A stretch of 64,000 nucleotides of DNA from Lamellibrachia columna (GCA_963662155.1 OY759269.1:20343754-20407753); one strand, 5' to 3'; positions 1-12,389 are shown, counted from the stretch's first letter. Made by a program: numbers and translations. The notes: a model not told the origin generated them from the sequence alone.

Positions 1-2420
1 ACTTTAGTTACTCTCCTCTGTATTTTTTCAATCGTATCTATATCCTTCTTACGATATGGTCTCCAAGCTTGTATACAGTACTCTAAATGAGGCCAAACTG
101 TTGCTTTATACAGAGGTATAATTAGCTTTTTTCCTTGTATGTTATATTTCTTCTAATCAACCCAACAATTTGATTATCCTTTGAAGCTGCAATACCACAC
201 TACTCTGAAACTTTCATATCAGCACTTACTGTAACTCCTAAGTTATTTTCATTTACAGTAGTACCTAGAACAGTATCTTCCATTTTATAGTTTACATCCA
301 CGTTCCCGTGTCCTGTATGTAGGCATTTACATTTCCCAAAACTGAACAACATCTGCCATTTCTCAGACCATTTAACTAATTTATCTAGATCGTTTTGTAA
401 ATGTTGTTTACCACCACCATTGTTAACTCTTCTAAACACTTTTGTCATCCGCAATTTTCAGTACGTTGCTTGTTATATTATCGTCCAAGTCATTGATATA
501 TATTAAGAATAATAAAGGTCCTAATACTGATCCTTGTGGTACCCCACTCAAAACCGATTTCCAGTTTGAAACCTCCCCATCTACTACAACATGTGGTCTT
601 CTGCCAGACAGCCATTGTTATATCCAGTCGATTATGCCATCCCCGATAACATGGGCTTTTAATTTAAGTAGTAGTTTTTGATGTGGCATTTTGTCAAAGG
701 TTTTATGAAAATCTAAGTATATAATATCTACTGGTGATTCCTAATCAATCCACTTAGTGATTTCTTCAAAAAAACATAACGTATTTGTTAAGCATGACGT
801 CGCGTTTAGGAATCCATGTTGAGATGGATTTAATAAGTTATGCATAACAAGGAAGTCCACTATATGGTCTTTAATTAACCTTTCTAATAATTTGCAAATC
901 ACTGATGTTAAACTCACTGGTCTGTAATTCTCTGACTTATTTCTGATGTTTGCGTCTTTCCATTCAAAAAGGACCACTCCCTCTTTTAATGACAAGTTGA
1001 ACATTCTTGTAAATGGTATACTAATTTGTTCTACTGTTTCCATTAATACTCTTGGAGGAATTCCATCCACTATTTTCCTTCATTGCCTTTATTTTTTTCT
1101 GGAGTTACAATTAACTGCCCTAAATAGTCCGATTTAGCCCCCTGAAATTTAACAACTGGAACTGGTAATGAACTAACATCCTCTCTGGTAAACACTGAAC
1201 TGAAGTATCCATTTAGGTCTTCCGCCATTAAAAAACCTTGTGATATTATATTTCCAGTACTGCCTTCTAGTGGTCCAACCTTGTCTCGTACGTTTTGTTC
1301 ACTCCTGATATATTCATACAATTTCGTTGTAATTTTTTTATGTTACATGTTATTTTTCGCTCATAGCTTCTTTTAAATTGTCTTATTTCATTCGTAGCTG
1401 CATTAAGTGCTTCTTGTAATTTGTGTAGTTTTCATCCTTTCTGGTACGCCTGCAAACCCTTCACATAGTTTGCTTGTATGCAATTTTTCTAATGGTTTCA
1501 TTTAACAAATGTTTCTTTCTAGACCGTTTTCTTTGTTTTTTCAAGAGAACAAATTAATCAATGATACTCTCAATTTCATATTTCAATATGTTCCAACATT
1601 CCATTGCGGTCTTATTCGTCAGCATGTTATTCCAATCTAGCCTTGCTAAATATTTTCTCATACTTTTTTATTTACCTATGTGGAAGTTTCTCCTGTGTTT
1701 TCTTATTTGTACTTTCTGATTTTACTTTGACGTCAAAAGGTATTTGATTATGATCACTGTTACCCAATGGCTCATGTATTTTTACATTGTCCATTAATTC
1801 ATTTTGTGAAGACAAAACAAAATCTAATACAATCTCTCCCTAACACGTGTTGAGTAAGGAAGCTATCCTGAATTAAAAGTAGAAACTGTTGTTCCTCACC
1901 CCCTGTACTCTCTAAAGATTTCCATTGTATGTGTCTGTGGCTGAAATGTCCCATTATGATACAATCCACTTTACTTCTTTTATAGCGTTTTGTATTTTTC
2001 TGTTATTATCTTCGTTAATGTATGGGCTTCAGTGAACTAATCCAATAGTTAATGTGGAATTTCCTGTAACGATATTGCACCAAACAGCTTCATCGCAATT
2101 TGCTTCCCTTGCTAATTTTAATTCGTAAGCCTGAATAGATTCTTTAATATATAAAATATCTCCCCCTCCCTTTCTTCCCATTCAATCTCTCCTAAACATT
2201 ACGTATTCTGTCAATCCTAATTAAGCATCTGATATGTCTTTGTTGGCTTATAATTCGGTTATACCAATTATGTTAGGGTTAATATTTTCTACCATAATGT
2301 GTAATTAGTTTTTCTTATTTACTATGCTCTTTGCATTGGAACACAGGCGTTCATAATCAGCTTCAAAAAAAATTTCCGGATATTTTGAGCTTGTTGCTTT
2401 AAATGGCAATGTTGTTAAAA
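1..2420 (-). mobile_element. Decayed non-LTR retrotransposon (CR1/jockey-like LINE), copy 1
   Basis: Read on the minus strand, this stretch gives broken pieces of a LINE ORF2. An apurinic-type endonuclease-like part lies at about 1950-2330. The reverse transcriptase follows at about 190-1350, with the family block [20 protein letters not shown] and then a degenerate ADD catalytic box (around 440-480). Stops and frame changes break it throughout, so it is inactive. The 3' end runs off the window start. The same family appears at 63.53 kb on the opposite strand, where the catalytic box reads FADDTK. The assignment rests on the VPQGS...LFLIYIND and ADD motifs. The exact clade (CR1, L2 or jockey) is inferred, and the 5' boundary near 2420 is approximate. 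Confidence 0.85.
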
Positions 2421-2576
2421 TTATTAATTGTTATGATTATGCTAAGAAACAGACCTAAAAATACCATACGATAACGATTTGATTGTTTTTGTTCGAGTAA
2501 TTACCGTAGCAACAAAACATGCTAATGTAGTAGACGCGTATGATCAAACAATCTAAGTATCATGTTCTACCTCCAG

Positions 2577-5500
2577 GTTGCATCGTGCCTTTTGGGAATC
2601 CGCCATCTTGGAACGACTTAGTTGCCATGGATACGTGTCCATGTCAAAGAGGACTGAAATGTGTTCCAGACGGGAGCGGTGCAATCGTCGTAGCCCAGGG
2701 TTACACAGGTAGGTCCCAATGTTATTGATACGTGAACAACCCTTAGCAGGCCCGTCCTCGGGGCATTGAAGGATGTTCGGGAGTATACAATCAATGGGGG
2801 TTTCTGGGATGATTTCTGAAAAAAAAATTACAATTACAAAGAAATACCCTCAAAAGGGGGATACGTTCGAACCCTCCGAACTCCCCCCTGAGGACAGGCG
2901 TAGTATACATTATGTTAATTATGAGTTACGAATGGTGTGGGGCATATGTACACCAAGGCAATCCACGTAAATAAAAACAATGCATTGTCATCGCTAATGC
3001 TGAACTAACACTGAACTAACACTGAACTAACACTAACTAACTAATTAACTAACTAACTAACTAACATTGAACTTGTCCCAGGGACGTGTCAGCCGGAGTC
3101 CCAGGTCGTTCGCTGTGCCTCAGCCTCCGACTGCCCGGCGGAAGAGTGCTGCGTCGCTCCACTCCGAGGGAAGAGGGCTCTCCCGTCCCAGAAGGGCGGG
3201 GTCTGTCTGCCGATCCCCAAGGAAGGAGGCAGTAAGTGTTGTCAACATTGGTCAGATTTTAAAATGCATATTAGTTATATATGTTATAGGTTTATCTAAG
3301 ATATAACGTGAAAGGCGTAGACCTATATTTGTATTCCACGCACTAATGTTGAATGAAGGAAAATTATTTGATTTAAATATAATAAGGCATACAATTGTAA
3401 AGTATGGCAATACATAATATGAGTGAAAAACACATAATAAGTCTAAATATAAGGTACATAGAAAATAATAATAACAATTAACTTCTATGGCGCTTATAAC
3501 CTCAGGAACCTGAGGCGCAACAAAACAGAATCATTAAGCATAATCGTGAAGAGGGATGCGCAATAGTCCATATCAGAACGAGGGACAACCGAACATTTAT
3601 GGTGGAAAAACAACTTGGAATAAATAGGGCCAAGAGACTACTCGAAGACTGTCTCTTCGATAGCAACTATGAAAACGGTTGCTATCGAAGAGCCACCTCT
3701 TAAATTTAAATTAATATTCTGAAGGCAAAAAAATCACCTGTTCAAAATATTTAAGTGCAACCCTTCTACCGAAAATGAGATTATCTACAAAAATTACAAA
3801 AACAAACTAACTCATGTAATCAGACAGTCAAAGAAAAACTATTTTAAAGACAAATTTTAGCTATATAAAAATGATTGCAGAAAAACATGGAGCACCATAA
3901 ATGAAGTTATAAAGTCCAAAGATAATAAATCTACTACAGAAGAAAGCTATTAGGATAATCACAAATTCTCATTACATCGCACACACTGATCCTCTATTCT
4001 CAGAGTTAAAACTATTAAAATTGGATTATCTATAAAAACATCAACTAGGAATTTTTATGTATAAAGCAGCAAATAAGAAATTCCCAGATTCTATGTCATC
4101 GATGCTTACGAGAATACAAAATATCCACAAACATAATCTAAGAAACCAAAATAGCTATTATATCCAAAACATAAGAACAAACAGCAGGAAATGTACAATA
4201 AACTATTCAGGACCAGTATTCTGGAATGCATTACCTAGTAAATTAAAGCAGCTTGTGTCCATTAACCAATTTAAAAATAAACTAAAAAACTTTTACTCTC
4301 TAAATATCAATGACTTTACAGTAAACACTGTAAATAAGAAACTTTGTATTTGTACAAAATGTACTCTATATCTACATTTATTTTCACATGGTGGAGAAGA
4401 CCATGTGTTATCATGCTTATGTAATATTTAATGTAGTCAGGATCATATATTACTTAATGTATTCATGCTCACATTTAATGAATACATGACAATTGTGTAG
4501 TTAGTGTATTATTTGTTCATATAATTCAAAGTACAAATTATATGTTGATATTTAAGCAACATTTTTGAGACTCAATTTGTATTTATATAACATATACTTT
4601 ACATCTACCGTTATTTTAACATGGCAGAAAAAACCATGAATTGATGATGACATATTTAAGCAATTTTTAATTTTTTTACATTATATTGTATTTCACTTGC
4701 AATAATGTTGCTTAGTATGTTTTTGGCTTAAGTCTAAGGAAACAAAATATGTTGATTTATTTCTGGGTAGTCCTCGTCATAAGCCCCGCGGGGTTTCTAG
4801 AGGATCTCCTTGGTTGCTCCACTATTTGTGTAATCTGTGACTCAAATCATATTGTAAGTATCTTAACATGTATGTGTAGCCAAAATAAAGTTATTCATTC
4901 ATTCAAAATTAAACTAAGTAAACTGGTCAAACAGATTACATTATTCCAAGAAAAACAATTTAATCAACAAACACCATGCGTGCGGGTGTGCCTGCGTATG
5001 TATGCGCATATAGACCCCGTCTACGTGTGTGAGTGTTCTCACGTGTGTAAAACCAATCAGAACAGAAATCAGTTGTACAAACCGGAGCCATCGCTGATCC
5101 GTGTCTGTTGAATGAGCTGCTTGTCTTTGTAGATTGTCACACGACTGTTATACAGGTGGAAGACATGGTTTCGTCGTGTCCCTGTGCTGACGGACTCAAG
5201 TGTGTGCCGGACGGAGGACGCGAGGTGCCACAGGGACCCACGGGTAAAGGCAACGAGTTATTGTGTTATGGTTGTTTATTGTACAGTGATATATTTGGGC
5301 ATCTAGTTACATTATATATCGATCGAATATACAGAAAGTGTTTCATCCTTGCTCAAACTGATACTATATTTATTTAAGTGGGGAAACACCAGAATAACAC
5401 GATTGGTCTTATTTATAACGTGATTCTAAATACGAATTATTAACAGTTTAATCCCTAGAAAAATTTCCCTGTCTGCTATTTCGTGGAACCTGATTACGCA

Positions 5501-5701
5501 AAAAGTTTTCATTAGATCCCAAAAGAATTGCAAATCCCAATTACTTAATTTTGTTTTTCGTTCTATTTGATCAATAAGGCACTTCATTCTTCTCTGAGGA
5601 ATTTGTAATCCGTGTTTCTTAAAGTTGTTTGCCGTCTGCTAGTGTTGTGTCACTGATGTACATGTGTCTAGTATCCGCTTGCAGGAACGTGTTGGCCCTA
5701 A
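2577..5701 (+). CDS. Tandem prokineticin/AVIT-like cysteine-rich secreted protein (3' part of gene)
   Basis: Four exons: 2577-2708, 3082-3231, 5133-5243 and 5685-5701 (TAA at 5699-5701). Every intron is phase 1 with GT-AG ends, and the frame stays open across all joins. Exons 1 and 3 are homologous: each starts with a Cys and carries a TCPC/SCPC block, then RGLKCVPDG or DGLKCVPDG. Exon 2 carries the partner half-module with GTCQPE, then RC, DC, ECC and VCLPIPKEGG. One module is therefore a CC-type exon plus a CPC-type exon, giving the ten-cysteine pattern (including adjacent CC and CPC) seen in prokineticin, astakine and colipase-like folds. At least one and a half modules are visible. The last exon codes only GTCWP before the stop, so the next module is cut short. 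Upstream exons and the signal peptide lie left of the window, beyond the LINE. Such proteins are secreted disulfide-rich ligands; a ligand role here is inferred. Dickkopf/colipase-type relatives are the alternative. Confidence 0.72.
2750..2900. mobile_element. Short TIR element (MITE-like), family A copy 1
   Basis: About 150 bp bounded by inverted ends (GCCCGTCCTCGGGG on the left, CCCCTGAGGACAGGC on the right). It holds a conserved core, TTTCTGGGATGATTTCTGAAA, then CTCAAAAGGGGGATACGTTCGAACCC. It lies in the intron after the first prokineticin-like exon. Related copies are at 6046-6156 and 57396-57525. Confidence 0.6.
2985..3066. repeat. Degenerate CTAA/CACTGAACTAA repeat
   Basis: Tandem ACTGAACTAAC units passing into (CTAA)n, directly upstream of the acceptor of the second prokineticin-like exon. 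Confidence 0.7.
3466..3625 (-). mobile_element. LINE 3' tail fragment (family B)
   Basis: Matches the 3' end of the larger fragment at 7888-8581. Both carry the block around GAATCATTAAGCATAATCGTG and end, on the minus strand, in GGCGCCATAGAAGTTAATT-type sequence followed by an AT-rich trinucleotide tail. Only the last approximately 160 bp remains. Confidence 0.7.
3653..3692. repeat. Perfect 15-bp inverted repeat
   Basis: CTCTTCGATAGCAAC at 3653-3667 is exactly reverse-complemented at 3678-3692, with a 10-nt loop. It lies between two LINE fragments in the prokineticin-like gene's long intron. Confidence 0.85.
3718..4909 (+). mobile_element. Internally deleted LINE fragment with 3' UTR and ATTC tail
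   Basis: The 5' part (3760-3950) translates to a LINE post-endonuclease linker (KNYKNKLTHVIRQSKKNYFK). It jumps directly to an RT C-terminal region (3960-4320) ending in the typical GPVFWNALPSKLK and FKNKLKNFY segments. The whole polymerase core is missing. A 3' UTR follows and ends in AAAGTTATTCATTCATTCA at about 4890-4909. Stops interrupt the 5' part. It sits inside the intron between prokineticin-like exons 2 and 3 and explains most of that intron's length. Confidence 0.7.
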
Positions 5702-5769
5702 TCCTGTCCGTTCTACAACGGCTGCTTCAAGTGGTGTCGACGAGTGTACATTTCTCGACACTTTGTCTT

Positions 5770-5885
5770 CTTTGTTGAAGAATTGATTTCACAGCATTAA
5801 AAGTGAATCATGCGAGTGTTGATGTCAACAATTTATTCCGCGGGTCAAGATGACAAACAGTAACATACACCGCGGTCACGTCATG
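5770..5885. repeat. Dispersed repeat (family C, copy 1)
   Basis: About 100 bp (GAAGAATTGATTTC, then ATTAAAAGTGAATCAT, then GTTGATGTCAACAA and TTATTCC) is shared with 58120-58225 in the same orientation. It begins about 70 bp after the stop codon of the prokineticin-like gene, so it may be in its 3' UTR. Confidence 0.6.
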
Positions 5886-5914
5886 AGAGTGTATCAGCAA
5901 TAAGTTATCAGTCA

Positions 5915-5918
5915 CACA

Positions 5919-6002
<84 letters not shown>

Positions 6003-6003
6003 C
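5915..6003. repeat. (ACGC)n microsatellite
   Basis: About 22 uninterrupted ACGC units. Confidence 0.97.
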
Positions 6004-6045
6004 CTTCCCTTCCTTACTTAGTTTTGAAAAGTGGAGTCCGTGCGG

Positions 6046-6156
6046 TCATATTCAGCCGGGATTTCTGGGATGATTTCTGAAAATGTTTACAGCTAAAGCA
6101 GATTCTCTCAAAAGGGGATTCGTTCGAACCCCCGGAACCACCCGAGGACGGGCATG
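6046..6156. mobile_element. MITE-like family A copy 2
   Basis: Shares GGGATTTCTGGGATGATTTC, TCTCAAAAGGGGATTCGTTC and the right end CCCGAGGACGGGC with the copy at 2750-2900. The left inverted end is missing or diverged. Confidence 0.6.
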
Positions 6157-6299
6157 TACTGGATACTATATAGGTTTAATTTTTCGTGAAATGATTTTTA
6201 AACGAGACGAGCGAATGTCTGAAAAAGGAACATTAAACTGCAAATAATATTCGCCGTAATACATCAGGTCCTTCCGAGCGAGTGGCATATCAGACATAG

Positions 6300-6710
6300 C
6301 TGGGGGAGGGGGGGGTTTCCAAAAATATGAATTCCCTTTTTAAAAAATGTGAACCCCTTATCATAAACCCCCTCTCTCCTAAAAGTGTCAACCTCCAATA
6401 ATATGAAAATAATAATATATTATTAATATGAAAATAATATTATCTACATATTCTTGGGTGTTCACGCTTTTGACAAGGGGGTTCACGCTTTTGAGAATGG
6501 GGTTCCTTTTCGGAAAGGGGGGTTCACTTTTATGAAAAATACTAAATAATATTGTGGGAGGGGTTCACGCTTTTGAGAAGCGGTCTGACATTTTTGCAAA
6601 AAAATTAGGGTTCACATTTATTAAAAACATAATATTACAAGTATCTTCACATTTTTGGGGGTTTCACACTTTTCAGAGGGGGGTTCAAATCTAATAATAT
6701 ATTATATAAC
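6300..6710. repeat. Degenerate G-rich low-complexity repeat
   Basis: Imperfect units resembling GGGGTTCACGCTTTTGAGAA, alternating with ATAATATTA tracts. No coding potential is seen. Confidence 0.6.
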
Positions 6711-6958
6711 TCTCTGATTTGTTTGAAAAAGAAACTTATTCTAACTATAAATGTGTTACCAAATCACCTTACGTATGGTCAGTTGGTAACAACCAGAGAG
6801 CAGTAGACAATGTACAGACAGTCGCTAAGCCGTTATTCAAACAACATGAAGACTTGTAAGCAGAAAATATCTTCTCACTGAAACAATAGTTAGAAAGTTA
6901 GCAAGCCAATTACTCTCTTTGTTGTGGTGGCTGGCTATATGGCCTCTACATATTCATA

Positions 6959-7093
<135 letters not shown>

Positions 7094-7258
7094 TTAACCA
7101 CCTATTTGTAACAAGTGTAGTGTCTATAATTTCTGGTTTTAACGGTTTCGCGTTTCATGTCGCACATTCACATATGTCATCCCGCTCTCCCGCTCCCCTT
7201 CTCCCCTCTCCCCTCATTTTTAGTATCAATATTGTTATAAGCTGGTTCATCAATGACT

Positions 7259-10200
7259 TCAGTCGTCGTCTGCTCCATCAAGGACCCTGGCGACTTTCTT
7301 GAGTAGCTCGAAGGTGTGAACTGTGTCGGTGGTGATGTCCCTCACCCAGCCCGGCACCCGCCGCAACTCATCAATGTTGTTCAGGCAATTCTGCATGCAC
7401 GCCGGACCTACGGGAACAACAATAATTCACTCCGATTATAGTGGATGAAATTGCAAGAAGGCAGTATCTTTTGGAGATGCGCTCGAACATTCAATACACC
7501 AATTTGTGTGTGCGCCTCCCGGCAAGCTGCATCCTCGGCGCGTTGGCGGAATATACGAAGAAGAAGATCAAGATCCAGAGAAGACCAGCGTCAGCCTATC
7601 TGTATGTTTCCACGTCATTAAACGTCATAGTCCAAAATGGCTTCATAGTGACGCGTTACTTGGCGCGAACAAAAGAATGCCGGGTAATTTTATTTGATTA
7701 TTTTTGTAAGACAGCGAAGATATCTTTTGTTTGGCTTCATTGTTATTTTATTAAACATTACACATTAATTGGTCTTAATTATTATTACCACAGTCAATTC
7801 CAACAATTCGCGAAAAGCCAATCTAATTGTGAAGTCACAATAGCGCTGACAGGCAAGACATAAAATACATTAGTAGTCTAAACAAATAATAATAATAATA
7901 ATAATAATTAACTTCTATGGCGCCTATATCTTCAGGAATCTGAACTCAGAGGCGCAACAAAACAGATTCATTAAGCATAATCGTGAACAGTGACGCGCAA
8001 AAGTCAGTATCAGAACGAGGGACAACCGAACATTTATGGAGGAAATGCAATTTCGAATAGATGTCTTGAGTTTTGTTTCGGAAAATAGCAATAGTTTCAG
8101 ATGTTTTCAAAGTGATAGGGAGTTCATTCCAGACCCTAGGCGCAGCGACAGAGAAAGCACGTTTACCCAAGTTACGTTTTGTTTTAGGTACAATAAGTTG
8201 TGAAATTGGTGATTTTAGCTGCCTAGGGATATTTGAAAGATGCAGGAGACTAGCCAAGTAGGGTGGTTGTTGTGTAGATAGAGCACGATATGTAAGAGTG
8301 GACAGCTTAAAATAAATTCGATAAGAAACTGGAAGCCAGTGTAACTCTTTAAGTAGTGGTGGTGACGATGAAAACCGAGGTGCCCTGAGAACCACACGTG
8401 CCAGACAATTTTGTACTCGTTGGAGTTTAGCCAAGTATATTTTACCAATGTTATTTAGTAGTGAATTACAATAGTCAAGGCGGCTACTAATTAATGCCAT
8501 TGATATTGTTTTAGCAGTAGATATAGATATGTGACGCCGAAAAACTAGCCAATGACACCCAGCTGCCGACAACTGAAACACACATAATTGTGTTGGGGGG
8601 CCTGGAGTGGAGGACCGAAATAGCCAACGCTACCAAACACCAGGCATCTCAAGAAGAAGTGGTCAGCCGTTAGTGGCTAACTGTTAGACGTATCCACCAA
8701 GAGAAAATCACTAGCACGACTGCTATTGTAGACACGATCATGTTTGTGTTGCAGACGCCCGATTTTCCCAATCGCTGTCATATCAACATTTTGATCGTAG
8801 CAAATTTGTGTACGGATAGCTATTAGAATATGTTCATACATCCCTATTTTCTCCAGTCAAGGGTAATATATTTTTGAAAAATTATATTGCCTGTTAAAGT
8901 GAGCTATCCACACCTGGTGTTCAGAGTCGTTATAAATACAAACCCTCCGTGGCGAGGTTGGCCGCAAGAACGTCACGTCTCAGCTCTTTTTCGTCACGGA
9001 TGAGTAGTTCTGCAGACATGACAAGAGGCGGTGCTTTATCCATCAGTTCGCGGACGAGTTTATTGACCCGGTTGAAGGCGACCAGTGCCGGCAAGACGGA
9101 CGCCGGTACTCTCTCGACGTCGTACTTTATGTGGAGGCAATAGGTTTGGGTTCGTCTGACTTCGAGAACCGCTTTGGACTCGCCTGTAAAGGAGCATAGT
9201 TCCTATGAATGATGTGCCATACTCAACTCCGGAGAATGGTGCAGAAAATCGGCGTGGGAACTGTTCCTCGTCACATGTCACAAAAACAAGAGTTCCTCTA
9301 CACAGATAGGGGATCCAGAAACGTCCTCGTGTTGCCTGCCAACCAGTCTCAGAACATAAGTATCTGACCAGAATGAATGTTGCAATCTCAAACAAGCCAA
9401 TTTCCCTGTTCACAATAATGTTCAGGATGCAATAGTCACATAAACAAGCAGCACTTCATTCAGCTATAATGAACCCGGGAGTAAATAAATATTTAATCCG
9501 GATGAAGTGGGAGCCCACCATTATGACTAACACGTTTGTCTAAAAGGCAATGTTAAATAAGCAACAGCAGGTGACCAAGACTCACCACACAAACTATTGA
9601 TGCGCTCAAATACGTTGACTAATGTCGTTTCATGATTGCCACGTGACTCGGGGAATATCTCGCTCAGTTCCCGCACAGCTTCTCGCAGTGATACGTGACG
9701 CTGAACGTGGTCGTTGTAGAGAGTTCCATGGTCCTGCGACGAAGGTATCAATTTAAAAATCAAAGGAGAACATGAAGAATATTTTGAACAAATGGAATTC
9801 TTCAATGTCGTCTTCGAAAACCATAACATATGTTCTCCAACATTTGTGGCGTACGTCTTCACGCACATAGATCCTACTGAAACGCGTAGGCCTACATACA
9901 GCCATTAGAAGTGTACGTTCATGCACAGCATTAGTTTTGTGGCCCTAAAATAAGCCCATTTGTCAGTTTGTAAATCCATTTGGGGTGGAGGAGATCAAAG
10001 AAAAGTGATACGGCCTACTGTCTGAACATCTATGGTACTTTCTGTGTATCGTGGATTAATGATCTGTCCTGTGTATCACATTACAATGAAACCACAGACC
10101 GTGATAAATTGTATTTACCGGAACTAAAACATCGTTGGTTCCAGTATCCCGACATGCATCACATAAATAAGAACCCGAGGGCACGTAAGTCTATTAGACT

Positions 10201-11606
10201 AATATCTAAAACGGTACATATTTGGTTTAAAACATACAACATGAGACATTAGAAAAACATACAGGGTCTACACGCATTAACAGAAAAAGCACTAATCACA
10301 ACAAAATTAATGGATCTAGGGAAATTTGTGAAATCAAAGCATGTATTATTTTTAGTGTTAGAAGTATATTATAAAGAAAGTTTTGCATATGACAGCATTA
10401 TAAATGTGCTTGCAAATAAGACGTAGTATCGGGAACAAATGAAACTGCGGAAATGATGCAGTAGATGACGTAGTAAGACGTCGCCGCCTGGCAACGCGCG
10501 TGCGTACAGGTGTAAGGAAACAGGTAAATGAAAAACGAAATCAGCATCTTTTCTTCCAAATACTACGTTAACCTCATCAACGTGACACGTAAGAGCACGG
10601 TGGTTGCTCCCTCTCACAACTTTAGGGTACATTTACTTCAGTCTGGTGCATTTCTGCAGATAATGGTTTCTAAACTAGGGTAGGTTCGGCGGTGAGATTC
10701 TTTCAAAAAATTAAGAAAAACCTCGAGTTCTACCGTCAGAGCGTGAGACTTCACACCTGCGTTTGTTACTTACCAACAGCTGTTTGTCGACGTGTGCCAC
10801 CTTCACTGGCTTGAAACAGACGCGTCGAGGTCCGGTCGCTTCTGGAATTATAAAGACACAGGCATATTTCAATCTGGTTTGCCAGTGTGTATGTGGTGGT
10901 TATCATTTATTTTTAATATTCGTGAAAGGTTGATTTGATCAGCCAGTTAGTTGCTTTTAGAATGTGACCTTCCATGTAGCCACTGAGGGTGATCACTGCT
11001 AGGGTGATCACTGCTGGGGTGATCTCTGCTACGGTTCATGCCACACTCGAGTGTTCCTTTGCGTTCTACTGAAAGAGATGGGACCGACTTCGTCAACTAA
11101 GGCAACTACAAACAGCTCTAAGCAGAAACTGAGCGAATGACTCGGGAATATGTCTAACAGGGTGAATACGTTTATTTTCCAATGTAGACACGACTACTAC
11201 GTCAACTTCCGACGGAGGCATATACGTGTCTTCTATTGTTTTTCGGCATATTGCTACTAACTACTGTCTCTATCTGCCAATGTTAAAATTATCACAAAAG
11301 TCACAAACACGATTGCACAAACACAACCTTGATAAGCAAGTGTCACTAACCATTTGCTTTAACAGAGCTGTACATAGGCTGTTCAATGATGACGTCACTG
11401 GGTTGTCTCTTCCCTTTCAGCAATGGCGTATGCACTGTCAGTCGTTCTTGCTCGCTAAACTACACCGGACACAAACATCTTATTCCCGTGAACAGCGTAA
11501 TAAAAAATGTACCTTCTCATAATCAAGACAATTCAGTGTGTGGTCGATGCTCTTTGTGGGCAGGACACGAGGGTCAACAGTGTGCACTCAACTGAGAGCG
11601 ACTGTG

Positions 11607-11655
<49 letters not shown>

Positions 11656-12236
11656 ATGTATCAGGGAGAGGAGCGGATGAGCAAGTTAATGAAGATAAAG
11701 AGACATACAGTGAAAGAGTATTACAGTGGCGGGGTGATTGGAATTGTGTGAAAGAATGAAATACGGAATAAAGAGGGCGAATGGAAACAGAGACGAGAAA
11801 GTGTGCGTTTGTGTGTGTGCGTGAGTGCGTGTGTGTTTGTGTGTGTGCGCGCGCGCGTGTATGATCGTTCTTGCGTGTGCGTTCGCGTGATTGTGCAGAC
11901 ATGAGAAGAGTCGGAGCTAGATGCTACCAGGCCATCATTTCAGATGTAAATCGATCCTCCACGGTATATACGGGGTATATCATAGTCCGCTGTTCACGCG
12001 ACGTGACACCACGGCAACAACGCTTGAGACCCTCTGCCGTCAGATGGAGTGATATAGAAAACTCAAATTAACACAACACATTGTCCCACCCCAGAGCAAG
12101 GCTAGCATTTGTGTAGTAATTAATCAGATACACCAGTCGAACTTACCAAACAAGAAGGAGCGAAGCAACAGTTGCCCATGCCCGGCCGAGCAGGCGACAG
12201 GCAATCTCCTGTCCTGGGCACCGTAGTGCTGGACTT
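7259..12236 (-). CDS. Unrecognised spliced gene, five exons
   Basis: Exons in transcript order: first exon ending at 12147 (start unresolved, within about 12147-12240), then 10774-10841, 9586-9733, 8944-9183 and 7259-7407 (TGA at 7259-7261). The last four joins keep one frame with clean acceptor and donor sites, giving about 200 residues from EATGPRRVCFKPVKVAHVDK onward. The body is charged and probably helical (SLREAVRELSEIFPES; LIRDEKELRRDVLAANLATE; TFELLKKVARVLDGADDD). In the first exon an ATG in strong context would give MGNCCFAPSCL, an N-myristoylation/palmitoylation-like start. That frame is one base out of register with exon 2, so either a small exon is missing or the start is elsewhere. 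I recognise no domain, and the function is unknown. A LINE tail (7888-8581) sits in the last intron and a TGCG microsatellite in the first. Confidence 0.6.
7888..8585 (-). mobile_element. LINE RT C-terminus and 3' tail (family B)
   Basis: Minus-strand frame of 211 codons carrying the thumb/connection part of a CR1/L2-type ORF2: MALISSRLDYCNSLL, LHWLPVSYRIYFKL, LTYRALS and APRVWNELP. It ends with an (AAT)n-like tail at 7888-7908 after the GGCGCCATAGAAG block. The N-terminal RT and endonuclease are absent, so this is a 5'-truncated insertion. Shorter relatives are at 3466-3625, 23235-23552 and 48243-48278. Confidence 0.88.
11605..11655. repeat. (TGCG)n microsatellite
   Basis: About 12 TGCG units. 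A looser TG/CG-rich stretch follows at 11800-11880. Confidence 0.95.
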
Positions 12237-12389
12237 TGCAATATGGAGTGCCATTTCAACAATATTTACCCAAAGCTTTCGGAATGCAACAACAAACAAC
12301 TGAACGAATGTCGTACTTCACTCACCGTCAATAGATGCAGCCAATCTTACTATAATCCAGCAAGACTGTGTATATTGTGCAACTTTTCC

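Noticed and set aside
7441..7863. 140-codon plus-strand ORF
   Set aside because: AT-rich second half with biased composition, no domain, opposite to a supported spliced gene.
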